64,000 bases of DNA from Rhodovulum euryhalinum (GTDB lineage: Bacteria; Pseudomonadota; Alphaproteobacteria; Rhodobacterales; Rhodobacteraceae), in contig NZ_SLWW01000005.1 in the NCBI RefSeq assembly GCF_004342445.1, positions 124,001 through 188,000 on the forward strand, read 5' to 3'. Shown here piece by piece: positions 56,493 through 64,000 of the stretch. Both the position numbers and the translations under genes were made by a program. The notes beneath the pieces were generated by a model. It was not told the DNA's origin and searched no databases. It saw only the letters and a program-made list of their open reading frames with translations. Each line of letters starts with the position of its first letter. Positions within the stretch are counted from its first letter, which is position 1.

Positions 56493-56864
56493 ATGCGTTA
56501 CATCACCGCCCGCAAGCGCGCCCTGGGGCTTGGTTCGGCCAAGACCGGGACAGAACATCACTGGTTCATGATCGTCAGCGGGATCGCGCTGGTCGGGCTG
56601 GTCCTGGCCTTCGTGCTGATCTTCGGCCGGGCGCTGGGCAGTTCGCACGAAGAGGTGGTCGCCACCTTCTCGCGGCCGTTCCCGGCGATCGTCGCGCTGC
56701 TGACCATCTGGGTCGGCATGGCCCATTTCCGCAAGGGTGCGCAGACCGCGATCGAGGATTACAGCCGCGGCATCACCCAGAAGGCGCTGCTGATCCTGAC
56801 GATCTGTGTCAGCTACTCGGTCATGGCGGCCGGTCTTTACGCGGTCCTCAGGATCGCGATCTGA
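56493..56864 (+). CDS. sdhD: succinate dehydrogenase membrane anchor subunit
   Basis: Protein of 123 residues with three membrane helices. [20 protein letters not shown] is the first helix and [16 protein letters not shown] the usual loop with the distal heme-ligand region. Lies between sdhC and sdhA with 11 and 20 bp gaps. Confidence 0.94.
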   Translation: MRYITARKRALGLGSAKTGTEHHWFMIVSGIALVGLVLAFVLIFGRALGSSHEEVVATFSRPFPAIVALLTIWVGMAHFRKGAQTAIEDYSRGITQKALLILTICVSYSVMAAGLYAVLRIAI

Positions 56865-56884
56865 ATCTACGGAGAGCAGGGCAC

Positions 56885-58690
56885 ATGGCCGCTTACGAAT
56901 ACGAGACGCATGACTACGACGTGGTGGTGGTGGGCGCCGGCGGCGCCGGCCTGCGCGCCACTCTGGGCATGGCCGAACAGGGCCTCAGGACGGCCTGCAT
57001 CACCAAGGTCTTCCCGACCCGGTCGCATACCGTGGCCGCCCAGGGCGGCATCGCCGCGTCGCTGGGAAACATGGGCCCCGACCACTGGCAGTGGCACATG
57101 TACGACACCGTCAAGGGCTCCGACTGGCTCGGCGACACGGACGCGATGGAATACCTCGCGCGCGAGGCGCCCAAGGCGGTCTATGAACTGGAACATTACG
57201 GCGTGCCGTTCTCGCGCACCGAAAAGGGCAAGATCTACCAGCGCCCCTTCGGCGGGCACACGACCGAGTTCGGCGAGGGCCCGCCAGTGCAGCGCACCTG
57301 CGCCGCGGCCGACCGCACCGGCCACGCGATCCTGCACACGCTGTATGGCCAGAGCCTGAAGCAAAAGGCCGAGTTCTTCATCGAGTATTTCGCCATCGAC
57401 CTGATCATGTCCGAGGACGGCGTCTGCCAGGGCGTGGTGGCGTGGAAGCTGGACGATGGCACGATCCACGTCTTCGCCGCCAAGATGGTGGTGCTGGCGA
57501 CCGGCGGCTACGGCCGGGCCTATTTCAGCGCGACCTCGGCCCATACCTGCACCGGCGATGGCGGCGGGATGGTGGCGCGCGCGGGGTTGCCGCTCCAGGA
57601 CATGGAGTTCGTGCAGTTCCACCCCACCGGGATCTACGGCGCCGGGTGTCTCATCACCGAGGGCGCCCGCGGCGAGGGCGGCTATCTGACCAACAGCGAA
57701 GGCGAGCGTTTCATGGAACGCTACGCCCCCACCTACAAGGACCTTGCCTCCCGCGACGTGGTTTCCCGCTGCATGACCATGGAGATCCGCGAGGGCCGGG
57801 GCGTCGGCCCGAACAAGGACCACATCCACCTGAACCTCAGCCACCTGCCGCCCGAGGTGCTGGCCGAACGCCTGCCCGGCATTTCCGAAAGCGCCAAGAT
57901 CTTTGCCGGGGTCGATGTCACCAAGCAGCCGATCCCGGTCCTGCCGACCGTCCATTACAACATGGGCGGCATCCCGACGAACTATTGGGGCGAGGTGCTG
58001 AATCCGACGCCCGAAAACCCCGACAACATCGCCCCCGGCCTGATGGCGGTGGGCGAGGCCGGCTGCGCCTCGGTGCATGGCGCGAACCGGCTGGGGTCGA
58101 ACTCGCTGATCGACCTGGTGGTGTTCGGCCGCGCCGCTGCGATCCGGGCCAAGGACGTGGTCGACCCGAAAACGGCGGTGCCCACCCCGAACAAGGCGTC
58201 CATAGACGCGGCGCTGTCCCGCTTCGACGGGCTGCGCCATGCAAAGGGCAGCCTGCCGACCGCCGATCTGCGGCTGGAAATGCAGAAGACGATGCAGGCC
58301 GATGCCGCCGTCTTCCGCACCGACAGGACACTGGCCGAGGGCTGCCAGAAGATGGCCGCCGTCGCGGGCAAGATGGACGACATCAAGGTCACCGACCGGT
58401 CGCTGATCTGGAACTCGGACCTGATGGAGACGCTGGAACTGACCAACCTGATGCCCAACGCGCTGGCCACCGTGGTCGCCGCCGAGGCGCGCAAGGAAAG
58501 CCGCGGCGCCCATGCCCACGAGGATTACCCCGACCGCGACGATGCCAACTGGCGCAAACATTCGCTGGCCTGGGTCGAGGGGCCGGCCGTGCGCCTGGCC
58601 TATCGCCCGGTCAAGCTGGAACCGCTGTCGACCGCCGAAGAGGGCGGCATCGACCTGAAGAAGATCGCGCCCAAGGCGCGGGTTTACTAA
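56885..58690 (+). CDS. sdhA: succinate dehydrogenase flavoprotein subunit
   Basis: Protein of 601 residues. FAD motif [20 protein letters not shown], the covalent-FAD His in [14 protein letters not shown], catalytic residues in the capping domain ([31 protein letters not shown]) and the C-terminal [13 protein letters not shown]-like motif. Oxidises succinate to fumarate. The stop is one base from the next start, so translation is coupled to an unexpected gene before sdhB. Confidence 0.98.
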   Translation: MAAYEYETHDYDVVVVGAGGAGLRATLGMAEQGLRTACITKVFPTRSHTVAAQGGIAASLGNMGPDHWQWHMYDTVKGSDWLGDTDAMEYLAREAPKAVYELEHYGVPFSRTEKGKIYQRPFGGHTTEFGEGPPVQRTCAAADRTGHAILHTLYGQSLKQKAEFFIEYFAIDLIMSEDGVCQGVVAWKLDDGTIHVFAAKMVVLATGGYGRAYFSATSAHTCTGDGGGMVARAGLPLQDMEFVQFHPTGIYGAGCLITEGARGEGGYLTNSEGERFMERYAPTYKDLASRDVVSRCMTMEIREGRGVGPNKDHIHLNLSHLPPEVLAERLPGISESAKIFAGVDVTKQPIPVLPTVHYNMGGIPTNYWGEVLNPTPENPDNIAPGLMAVGEAGCASVHGANRLGSNSLIDLVVFGRAAAIRAKDVVDPKTAVPTPNKASIDAALSRFDGLRHAKGSLPTADLRLEMQKTMQADAAVFRTDRTLAEGCQKMAAVAGKMDDIKVTDRSLIWNSDLMETLELTNLMPNALATVVAAEARKESRGAHAHEDYPDRDDANWRKHSLAWVEGPAVRLAYRPVKLEPLSTAEEGGIDLKKIAPKARVY

Positions 58691-58691
58691 A

Positions 58692-59156
58692 ATGTGGCCG
58701 TTCAAAAGGCGGCTATCGAGCTACCGTTGGCGGGTAAGTTTCTTCAAACTTGATGAGAAACGAGGATACGAAGTCGTAAGTGACAGCTTTCCGAAGATTC
58801 TAGGCTATCTTCAGGGTACGTTGGATCAGGCCAGTGGTATTGCAGACGGTTGGTCTGTTCAGGTCGAAAACCGATCCGGAGTTGGTCTGAACGTTACAGA
58901 TGAACTTTTTGATGAATCTGAACCATCCAAGGCCCTGTTTAAACAAGCAATGTTCCTTGATGGGACCAAAGACTATGCCAGAGAAGAGCCGCGCTTTATC
59001 GAGTATCAGCCGACAGGGAAAAGAAGGGAACTTCCAATCTTTAAGCATGATGATCGCTCAATCGAGGAACGTCTACGAGCGGCGAGTGCTGACGAGCCGG
59101 AAGACGAAAAGCCCAATATCTTCTCAGTGCTCCGTGAAGCTCTGTTGAAACAGTAA
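58692..59156 (+). CDS. lower-GC hypothetical protein between sdhA and sdhB
   Basis: Protein of 154 residues starting 2 bp after the sdhA stop. No signal or membrane segment; beta-rich N-terminus (RWRVSFFKLDEKRGYEVV), middle with SRIADGWSVQVEN-like repeats and a charged C-terminus (DEPEDEKPNIFSVLREALLKQ). No family recognised. The region is visibly more AT-rich than sdhA and sdhB. It fills a place where sdhA and sdhB are normally adjacent, like two other small genes in the suc operon. Confidence 0.7.
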   Translation: MWPFKRRLSSYRWRVSFFKLDEKRGYEVVSDSFPKILGYLQGTLDQASGIADGWSVQVENRSGVGLNVTDELFDESEPSKALFKQAMFLDGTKDYAREEPRFIEYQPTGKRRELPIFKHDDRSIEERLRAASADEPEDEKPNIFSVLREALLKQ

Positions 59157-59178
59157 TCCTCGATTGTAGGAACGCGAA

Positions 59179-59958
59179 ATGGTCGAACTGACGCTTCCCG
59201 CGAACTCGGTGATCCGCACCGGCAAGACTTGGCCGAAACCGGCGGGCGCCACCAATGTCCGCGAATTCCGCATCTACCGCTGGGATCCGGATACCGGCGA
59301 AAACCCCCGCGTCGACAGCTATTTCGTCGATCTCGACGCCTGCGGGCCGATGGTCCTGGACGCGCTGATCAAGATCAAGAACGAGATCGACCCGACGCTG
59401 ACCTTCCGCCGCTCCTGCCGCGAGGGGATCTGCGGGTCCTGCGCGATGAACATCGACGGGATCAACACGCTCGCCTGCACCTACGGCATGGACGAGATCA
59501 AGGGGCCGGTGAAGATCTATCCCCTGCCGCACATGCCCGTGGTCAAGGACCTGATCCCGGACCTCACGCATTTCTACGCCCAGCATGCAAGCGTGATGCC
59601 CTGGCTGGAAACCGAAAGCAACGAACCGGCCAAGGAATGGCGCCAGTCGCCCGAGGACCGCAAGAAGCTGGACGGGCTCTACGAATGTATCATGTGCGCC
59701 AGTTGTTCGACGGCGTGTCCGTCCTACTGGTGGAACGGCGACAAGTATCTCGGCCCCGCCGCGCTGCTGCACGCCTATCGCTGGATCATCGACTCGCGCG
59801 ACGAGGCCACGGGCGAGCGGCTGGATGCGCTTGAGGATCCGTTCAAGCTCTACCGCTGCCACACCATCATGAACTGCACCAAGACCTGCCCCAAGGGCCT
59901 GAACCCGGCCAAGGCGATCGCCTCGATCAAGAAGATGATGGTGGAACGCGCGATCTGA
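59179..59958 (+). CDS. sdhB: succinate dehydrogenase iron-sulfur subunit
   Basis: Protein of 259 residues with all three clusters: [2Fe-2S] in [15 protein letters not shown] ... LAC, [4Fe-4S] in [13 protein letters not shown] and [3Fe-4S] in [17 protein letters not shown]. Transfers electrons from SdhA to quinone in SdhCD. A full-length, intact subunit despite the inserted gene upstream. Confidence 0.98.
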   Translation: MVELTLPANSVIRTGKTWPKPAGATNVREFRIYRWDPDTGENPRVDSYFVDLDACGPMVLDALIKIKNEIDPTLTFRRSCREGICGSCAMNIDGINTLACTYGMDEIKGPVKIYPLPHMPVVKDLIPDLTHFYAQHASVMPWLETESNEPAKEWRQSPEDRKKLDGLYECIMCASCSTACPSYWWNGDKYLGPAALLHAYRWIIDSRDEATGERLDALEDPFKLYRCHTIMNCTKTCPKGLNPAKAIASIKKMMVERAI

Positions 59959-59974
59959 GGCAGGAGAGGGAACG

Positions 59975-61666
59975 GTGCGGGTCTTCGGGGCAGATTTCAC
60001 CTCGGCGCCGTGCCCAGGCAAGCCGATCACGCTGGCGCGCTGCAGTCTGGAGCGCGACAGGCTTGTCTGCGATGGTTTCGACCGGATCGAAACTCTTGAC
60101 AGGTTCGAGGCGGCGCTGGTCGCACCCGGTCCCTGGGTAATGGGGGCGGATTTTCCCTTCGCCTTCGCCCGTGGCTTGCCGACGGCGCTTGGCTGGCCAG
60201 AGGGAGACTGGCGTGCCTTCGCCGCGCATCTTGCCGCGATGGACCGAGTGACCTTCGAAACGGCGCTGACCGATCACCGGAACGCTCAACCCGCGGGGCG
60301 CAAATACCTCTTTCGGCAGTTGGACCGGCGGACGGGGGGCGCAGCGCCCAACAACATAGTCAATCCCCCGGTGGGCAAGATGCTGTTCGAAGGGGTTAGG
60401 CGGCTCTACGCCGCCGGGGTGTGCTTGCCCGGACTCGCCCCGGGTGACCCCGAGCGGCGCGTTGTCGAGGCCTACCCGGCCGTCAGTGTCCATTCTCTCA
60501 TTGGCCCCGGTCGTTACAAGGATGGTCGACCTGCCACGCGAACCGAGGAGGCAACGCGGCGGCGCGCGCTGCTGGCTGCTCTCGCAGGGGATGCAGGGGG
60601 CCTTCGCTTCGGGTTCGTCACCCAGGCACCGTCCGACTTCGCCGACGACGACATTTCCGGCGACCTGATCGACGCGCTGGTCTGCGCGGTGCAGGCAGCC
60701 TGGGCGTATCGCGCGGGGCTCACAGAGCGGGAGGGGCCGGGCGCGCGCGGCGCGGCGTTTGATCCGGCCGAGGGCTGGATCGCGGATCCCGAGGCGTTCC
60801 ATCCGCCGTTTGCATCGTCGACAGAACCCAACACCCTCTCCGGCGCCGCCGACCGCCGCGCCGCACCCCCGGTGATCTGCTACCCGCCCGGGACGCTGCC
60901 CGCCCCGGACATGTCGCTCTACGCCGCCGCGCGTGCGGGCGCGGCAAGGACCGGCGCGGTGCTGGTGCCTGCGCGCGAGGCGCGCTGTTTCCGCGTGCCG
61001 GCCGGGCAGTTCTTCCGCATCACCTGCCCCGAGGGGCCGCAGGTGGGCGACCTGAACCTCTGGGCCGCGGCCGACCTGTCGGAACGGTTCTATTCCGGCA
61101 AGACCCGCGCGCTGCACGGCACGCACCTGACCGTTGGCCACCGGCTGTGGTCGTCCTTCCCGACGCTCCGGCCGATGGCTACGATCACCGCCGACACGCT
61201 GGGCTGGTACGGGTTCGACGCCGATGGCGCCGGGGTGCATGACGTGATCGGCACCCGCTGCGATCCCTATACCAACGCGCTGCTGACCGGGGCGCAGTAT
61301 CACCACCACTGCCATTCCAACCTGATCCGCGCTCTGGCTGCCGAGACCGGGATGGGCGCCGCTGGCGCCGAATCTCATGTCCACGACGTGTTCAACGTCT
61401 TCATGTGCACCGGCTTCACCCGCGACACGCACCAGTATTTCACCAAGGCCAGCCCCGTGCGCGCGGGCGACCATGTCGAGTTCTTCGCCGAGATCGACCT
61501 GCTGGGCGCGCTCAGCGCCTGCCCCTGGGGCGATTGCGGCACGAACAGCCCGGCCAGCGCCGCCTGCCACCCGCTGCTGGTCGAGGTCTTCACGCCCGCA
61601 CCCGGCGTGCTCGACGGCTGGACGCCGCCCGCGCCGAACCGCTACGACCAGAGCCACGGGCTCTGA
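59975..61666 (+). CDS. DUF429 (predicted RNase H-fold) - DUF1989 (urea carboxylase-associated) fusion protein
   Basis: Protein of 563 residues from a GTG with CAGGAGAGGG upstream. Residues 1-240 match DUF429: GADFTSAPCPGKP, then WVMGADFPFAF, VVEAYPAVSVHSLIG and GDLIDALVCAVQAAWAYR, an RNase H-like fold of unknown activity. Residues 290-563 match DUF1989: CYPPGTLPAPDMSLY-type linker, GAVLVPAREARCFRVPAGQFFRI, HDVIGTRCDPYTN, HHHCHSNLIRAL, HDVFNVFMCTGF and CPWGDCG, the usual signature of the urea carboxylase-associated family. Such single-chain fusion is unusual. Continuous frame, no stop or frameshift between the halves. Confidence 0.78.
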   Translation: MRVFGADFTSAPCPGKPITLARCSLERDRLVCDGFDRIETLDRFEAALVAPGPWVMGADFPFAFARGLPTALGWPEGDWRAFAAHLAAMDRVTFETALTDHRNAQPAGRKYLFRQLDRRTGGAAPNNIVNPPVGKMLFEGVRRLYAAGVCLPGLAPGDPERRVVEAYPAVSVHSLIGPGRYKDGRPATRTEEATRRRALLAALAGDAGGLRFGFVTQAPSDFADDDISGDLIDALVCAVQAAWAYRAGLTEREGPGARGAAFDPAEGWIADPEAFHPPFASSTEPNTLSGAADRRAAPPVICYPPGTLPAPDMSLYAAARAGAARTGAVLVPAREARCFRVPAGQFFRITCPEGPQVGDLNLWAAADLSERFYSGKTRALHGTHLTVGHRLWSSFPTLRPMATITADTLGWYGFDADGAGVHDVIGTRCDPYTNALLTGAQYHHHCHSNLIRALAAETGMGAAGAESHVHDVFNVFMCTGFTRDTHQYFTKASPVRAGDHVEFFAEIDLLGALSACPWGDCGTNSPASAACHPLLVEVFTPAPGVLDGWTPPAPNRYDQSHGL

Positions 61667-61674
61667 GCCCCGTC

Positions 61675-61697
61675 CCTTCTTCTTGGGATAAATACTC
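61675..61697 (-). repeat. second copy of the GAGTATTT...AGAAGAAGG repeat end
   Basis: Reverse complement GAGTATTTATCCCAAGAAG followed by AAGG, related to the end of the repeat at 43240-43264. It lies just after the fusion gene stop, which is where such repeats usually sit. Confidence 0.55.
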
Positions 61698-61729
61698 ATG
61701 GCACGCCGTGGCCACCGGCGGGCCGCGGG

Positions 61730-62434
61730 TCAGGCGAAGGCCGCCTCCAGCGCGATCTCGACCATGTCGCCAAAGCTGCGCTCGCGGTCCCCGGGGGGCA
61801 TCGCCGCTCCGGTTGGCAGGTGGTCCGACACCGTCAGCAGCGCCAGCGCGCGGACGCCGTGGCGCGCGGCGAGGATGTAAAGCTCGGCCGCCTCCATCTC
61901 GACGGCCAGTACGCCGTGGCGGGTCATCTGTTCGTTCAGATCCGGGCGTTCGTCATAGAACACGTCCGAGGAATAGATGCCGCCGACATGGGCCGTGATG
62001 CCTCGCGCGACCGCCGCCCGGTGCGCCGCGGCCAGCAGGCCGAAATCGGCGCAGGGGGCAAAGTTCAGCTCGCGGAAGATCGCCGCCGAGGGGGTCGAAA
62101 CGGTCGAGGCCGTCATCGCCAGCACGAGGTCGCGCAACTTCACATCGTGTTGCATCGCGCCCGCCGAGCCGATGCGGATCAGCGTCCTGGCGCCATAGTC
62201 GCGGATCAGTTCGTTGACGTAGATCGACAGCGACGGCATGCCCATGCCGGTGCCGTGGATGGTGACGCGGTTGCCACGCCAGTTACCGGTAAAGCCCAGC
62301 ATGCCGCGCACCCGGTTCACGCAGACCGCATCGGTCAGGAAGGTCTCGGCCGCCCATTTCGCCCGCAAGGGATCGCCGGGCAGCAGCACGGTTTCCGCGA
62401 TCTCGCCCGGGGCCGCGCCGATATGGATGGTCAT
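61730..62434 (-). CDS. deoD: purine nucleoside phosphorylase, DeoD type
   Basis: Protein of 234 residues. [57 protein letters not shown] and [11 protein letters not shown] are the DeoD signatures with phosphate- and base-binding residues. Phosphorolyses purine ribo- and deoxyribonucleosides. Convergent with the fusion gene. Confidence 0.95.
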   Translation of the reverse strand: MTIHIGAAPGEIAETVLLPGDPLRAKWAAETFLTDAVCVNRVRGMLGFTGNWRGNRVTIHGTGMGMPSLSIYVNELIRDYGARTLIRIGSAGAMQHDVKLRDLVLAMTASTVSTPSAAIFRELNFAPCADFGLLAAAHRAAVARGITAHVGGIYSSDVFYDERPDLNEQMTRHGVLAVEMEAAELYILAARHGVRALALLTVSDHLPTGAAMPPGDRERSFGDMVEIALEAAFA

Positions 62435-62501
62435 CTGGCCACCTTCCTTGCCTGTGCAGAGCTGGCGGAGGGTGCGGGCGCGGCGGCGGGGCAGGGCGCC
62501 G

Positions 62502-63929
62502 TCATTGCGCGGCGGGGGCCTCGGCGCCGGTGGTCAGCACGCCGTTGCGCCAGGTGCCCGAGCGTACTTCGCCATCGGAATAGCGCATGACGCCCTCGCC
62601 CTCGTACTTGCCCATGGCAAAGGTGCCCTCGTAGACGTCGCCATTGGCGTAGGTCGCGGTGCCCTGGCCGTCGAACTTGCCGTCCTTCCAGCCGCCGGTA
62701 TAGCTGAACCCGTCCTGCATGGTGATCGTGCCCTGGCCCTCGCGCTGGCCCCGGACGAAGCCGCCCGAATAGACCGAGCCATCGGCATAGGTCGCCGTGC
62801 CCTCGCCGTGGCGCAGCCCGTTCTGCCAGTCGCCGGTATAGGCATAGCCGCCCGCATGGGTCATCGTGCCCTGGCCGTCATAGGCGGCGTCCTTGAACGC
62901 GCCCTCATAGACCAGCCCGTTGGGGAAGGTCGCCTTGCCCTGGCCCTCGATCACGCCGGCCTTCCACGCGCCCTCGTAGGTGGACCCGTCGGCATAGGTC
63001 ACCTTGCCGGTGCCGTCCGGCAGATCCTCGCGGAACTGGCCGACATAGACCGACCCGTCGGGATAGGTCAGTGTTCCCGTGCCCTCGATCCGCCCCGCGA
63101 CCCAGTCGCCCTCATAGCGATAGCCGTCGGCGCCGCGGAACACGCCCTTGCCGTGGCGCTTGTCGTTCCGGTATTCGCCTTCGTAGACGTCGCCATTGGC
63201 ATAGGTGACCTTGCCCGTGCCGTGCCGTTCGCCGTTGACGAACAGCCCCTCGTAGATATCGCCATTGGGCTGGGTGAGTGTGCCGAGCCCGTTCATCTCG
63301 CCATCCTTCCAGGCGCCGGCATAGGTCAGCCCCTCGGGCGTGGTCAGCGTGCCCTTGCCGGCGCGCTGGTTCTGCTTCATCTCGCCTTCGTAGACGCGCC
63401 CGCCGGGATAGGTGATCCTGCCCTTGCCCTCCTTGACGCCGTTGACCCAGGTGCCCTCGTAGACATAGCCGTTCGGGCTGGTCATGGTGCCGACGCCATG
63501 GTGTACGGCGTTGCGGAAATCGCCTTCATAGCGCACCGCGTTGGCATAGACGGCGACACCGGTGCCGGTGATCTTGCCGTCCTCCCACTCGCCCTCGTAG
63601 GTGCCGCCATCGGCAAAGGTGATCTTGCCCAGGCCATGCGGCTTGCCGTCCAGGAACTGGCCCTCGTAGACCGATCCGTTGACCAGCCGGGCGATGCCCT
63701 CGCCCTCGATCCGGCCGTCGATCCATTCGCCGGTGTATTCATAGCCGTTCGGCAGCCGGTAGGTGCCGCGCCCGTGCTGCTTGCCGTCCTTGAAGGTGCC
63801 CTCGTAGATGCCGCCATCGTCATATTGGCGGGTGACGACATCGCCCCCGTCCTGCGCCGCCGCGGCCCCCGCGCCCAGAAGGACGCCCGTCACCGCCAGA
63901 CGTGCCAGTGCCTTGCCAGCCTTGTGCAC
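62502..63929 (-). CDS. secreted MORN-repeat protein (19 repeats)
   Basis: Protein of 475 residues from a GTG with GAGGGGG upstream. A signal peptide ([21 protein letters not shown]) is followed by 19 tandem MORN repeats with a strict 23-residue period, each built on G-x-x-Y-x-G-x(W/F)-x-x-G-x-x-x-G-x-G; for example [14 protein letters not shown] and [18 protein letters not shown] repeats form elongated beta-hairpin stacks that bind lipids or proteins. No catalytic domain. The C-terminus ends shortly after the last repeat (GAEAPAAQ). Confidence 0.9.
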   Translation of the reverse strand: MHKAGKALARLAVTGVLLGAGAAAAQDGGDVVTRQYDDGGIYEGTFKDGKQHGRGTYRLPNGYEYTGEWIDGRIEGEGIARLVNGSVYEGQFLDGKPHGLGKITFADGGTYEGEWEDGKITGTGVAVYANAVRYEGDFRNAVHHGVGTMTSPNGYVYEGTWVNGVKEGKGRITYPGGRVYEGEMKQNQRAGKGTLTTPEGLTYAGAWKDGEMNGLGTLTQPNGDIYEGLFVNGERHGTGKVTYANGDVYEGEYRNDKRHGKGVFRGADGYRYEGDWVAGRIEGTGTLTYPDGSVYVGQFREDLPDGTGKVTYADGSTYEGAWKAGVIEGQGKATFPNGLVYEGAFKDAAYDGQGTMTHAGGYAYTGDWQNGLRHGEGTATYADGSVYSGGFVRGQREGQGTITMQDGFSYTGGWKDGKFDGQGTATYANGDVYEGTFAMGKYEGEGVMRYSDGEVRSGTWRNGVLTTGAEAPAAQ

Positions 63930-64000
63930 CCGAGCCCCCTCTGCCGTGCCCCGATCTTGTGAAAGCGCCCAAACCGTAATTGAGCGGGGCGGGGCTTACA

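Noticed and set aside
62238-63962. Plus-strand frame of 574 codons with regular hydrophobic repeats
   Set aside because: It is the antisense of the 69-bp MORN repeat; the regularity comes from the real gene.

Overview
The window reads as the chromosome of a high-GC alphaproteobacterium of the Rhodobacteraceae (Rhodobacterales). The grounds are the gene order mdh / sucC-sucD-sucA-sucB-lpd next to mcl2-mch-sdhCDAB, the ethylmalonyl-CoA pathway genes, a FYDLN-type acidic protein, a form I CO dehydrogenase operon, and GAG(G/T)AT...AGAAGAAGG intergenic repeats that I associate with this family. Species cannot be fixed from sequence alone. Almost every gene has strongly GC-biased third positions; the exceptions are a transposon and three small genes inside TCA-cycle operons.

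Layout. 1-4.8 kb: the distal part of a urease operon (ureJ-ureB-ureC-[DUF1127]-ureE-ureF-ureG); ureD and ureA should lie left of the edge. 4.9-6.7 kb: a flavin monooxygenase with an NTF2-like N-terminus. 7-15 kb, minus strand: an aerobic CO dehydrogenase operon coxMSLDEF whose CoxL carries the form I motif AYRCSFR, preceded by a MHYT-LytTR membrane regulator of the CoxC/CoxH type. 15,057-19,202: an intact 4.1-kb transposon with 27-bp inverted repeats and an exact 8-bp target duplication. It carries an IS1-type transposase, a HigBA-like toxin-antitoxin pair whose antitoxin is fused to a metallopeptidase, a second ImmA/IrrE peptidase, a membrane protein and two small proteins. 19.2-23.5 kb: an RND efflux pump and its adaptor. 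23.6-24.1 kb: a DUF2478 protein.

24.3-39.3 kb is an accessory block I do not recognise as a described system. It has two radical SAM enzymes, at least six glycosyltransferase-like proteins (one a GT4-GT28 fusion, one fused to Sel1 repeats), a secreted caspase-fold protease with Sel1 repeats, a lipoprotein and a small exported protein. Nearly all genes overlap by 4 bases or abut. A tRNA-Ala(GGC) and housekeeping genes follow.

40.9-61.7 kb is central carbon metabolism: a GntR regulator, lpd, sucB, sucA, sucD, sucC, mdh (minus strand), then mcl2, nnrU, DUF1737, mch, sdhCDAB (plus strand). Two identical 35-bp composite operators (TTTGTGATCAC-N13-GTGATCACAAA) sit upstream of sucC and sdhC, and single GTGATCAC sites flank the GntR gene. 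This makes the GntR protein the leading candidate for a dedicated TCA-cycle regulator. Three lower-GC small genes of unknown function are embedded in these operons (sucB/lpd, sucC/sucD, sdhA/sdhB). The window ends with a DUF429-DUF1989 fusion, deoD and a secreted 19-repeat MORN protein.
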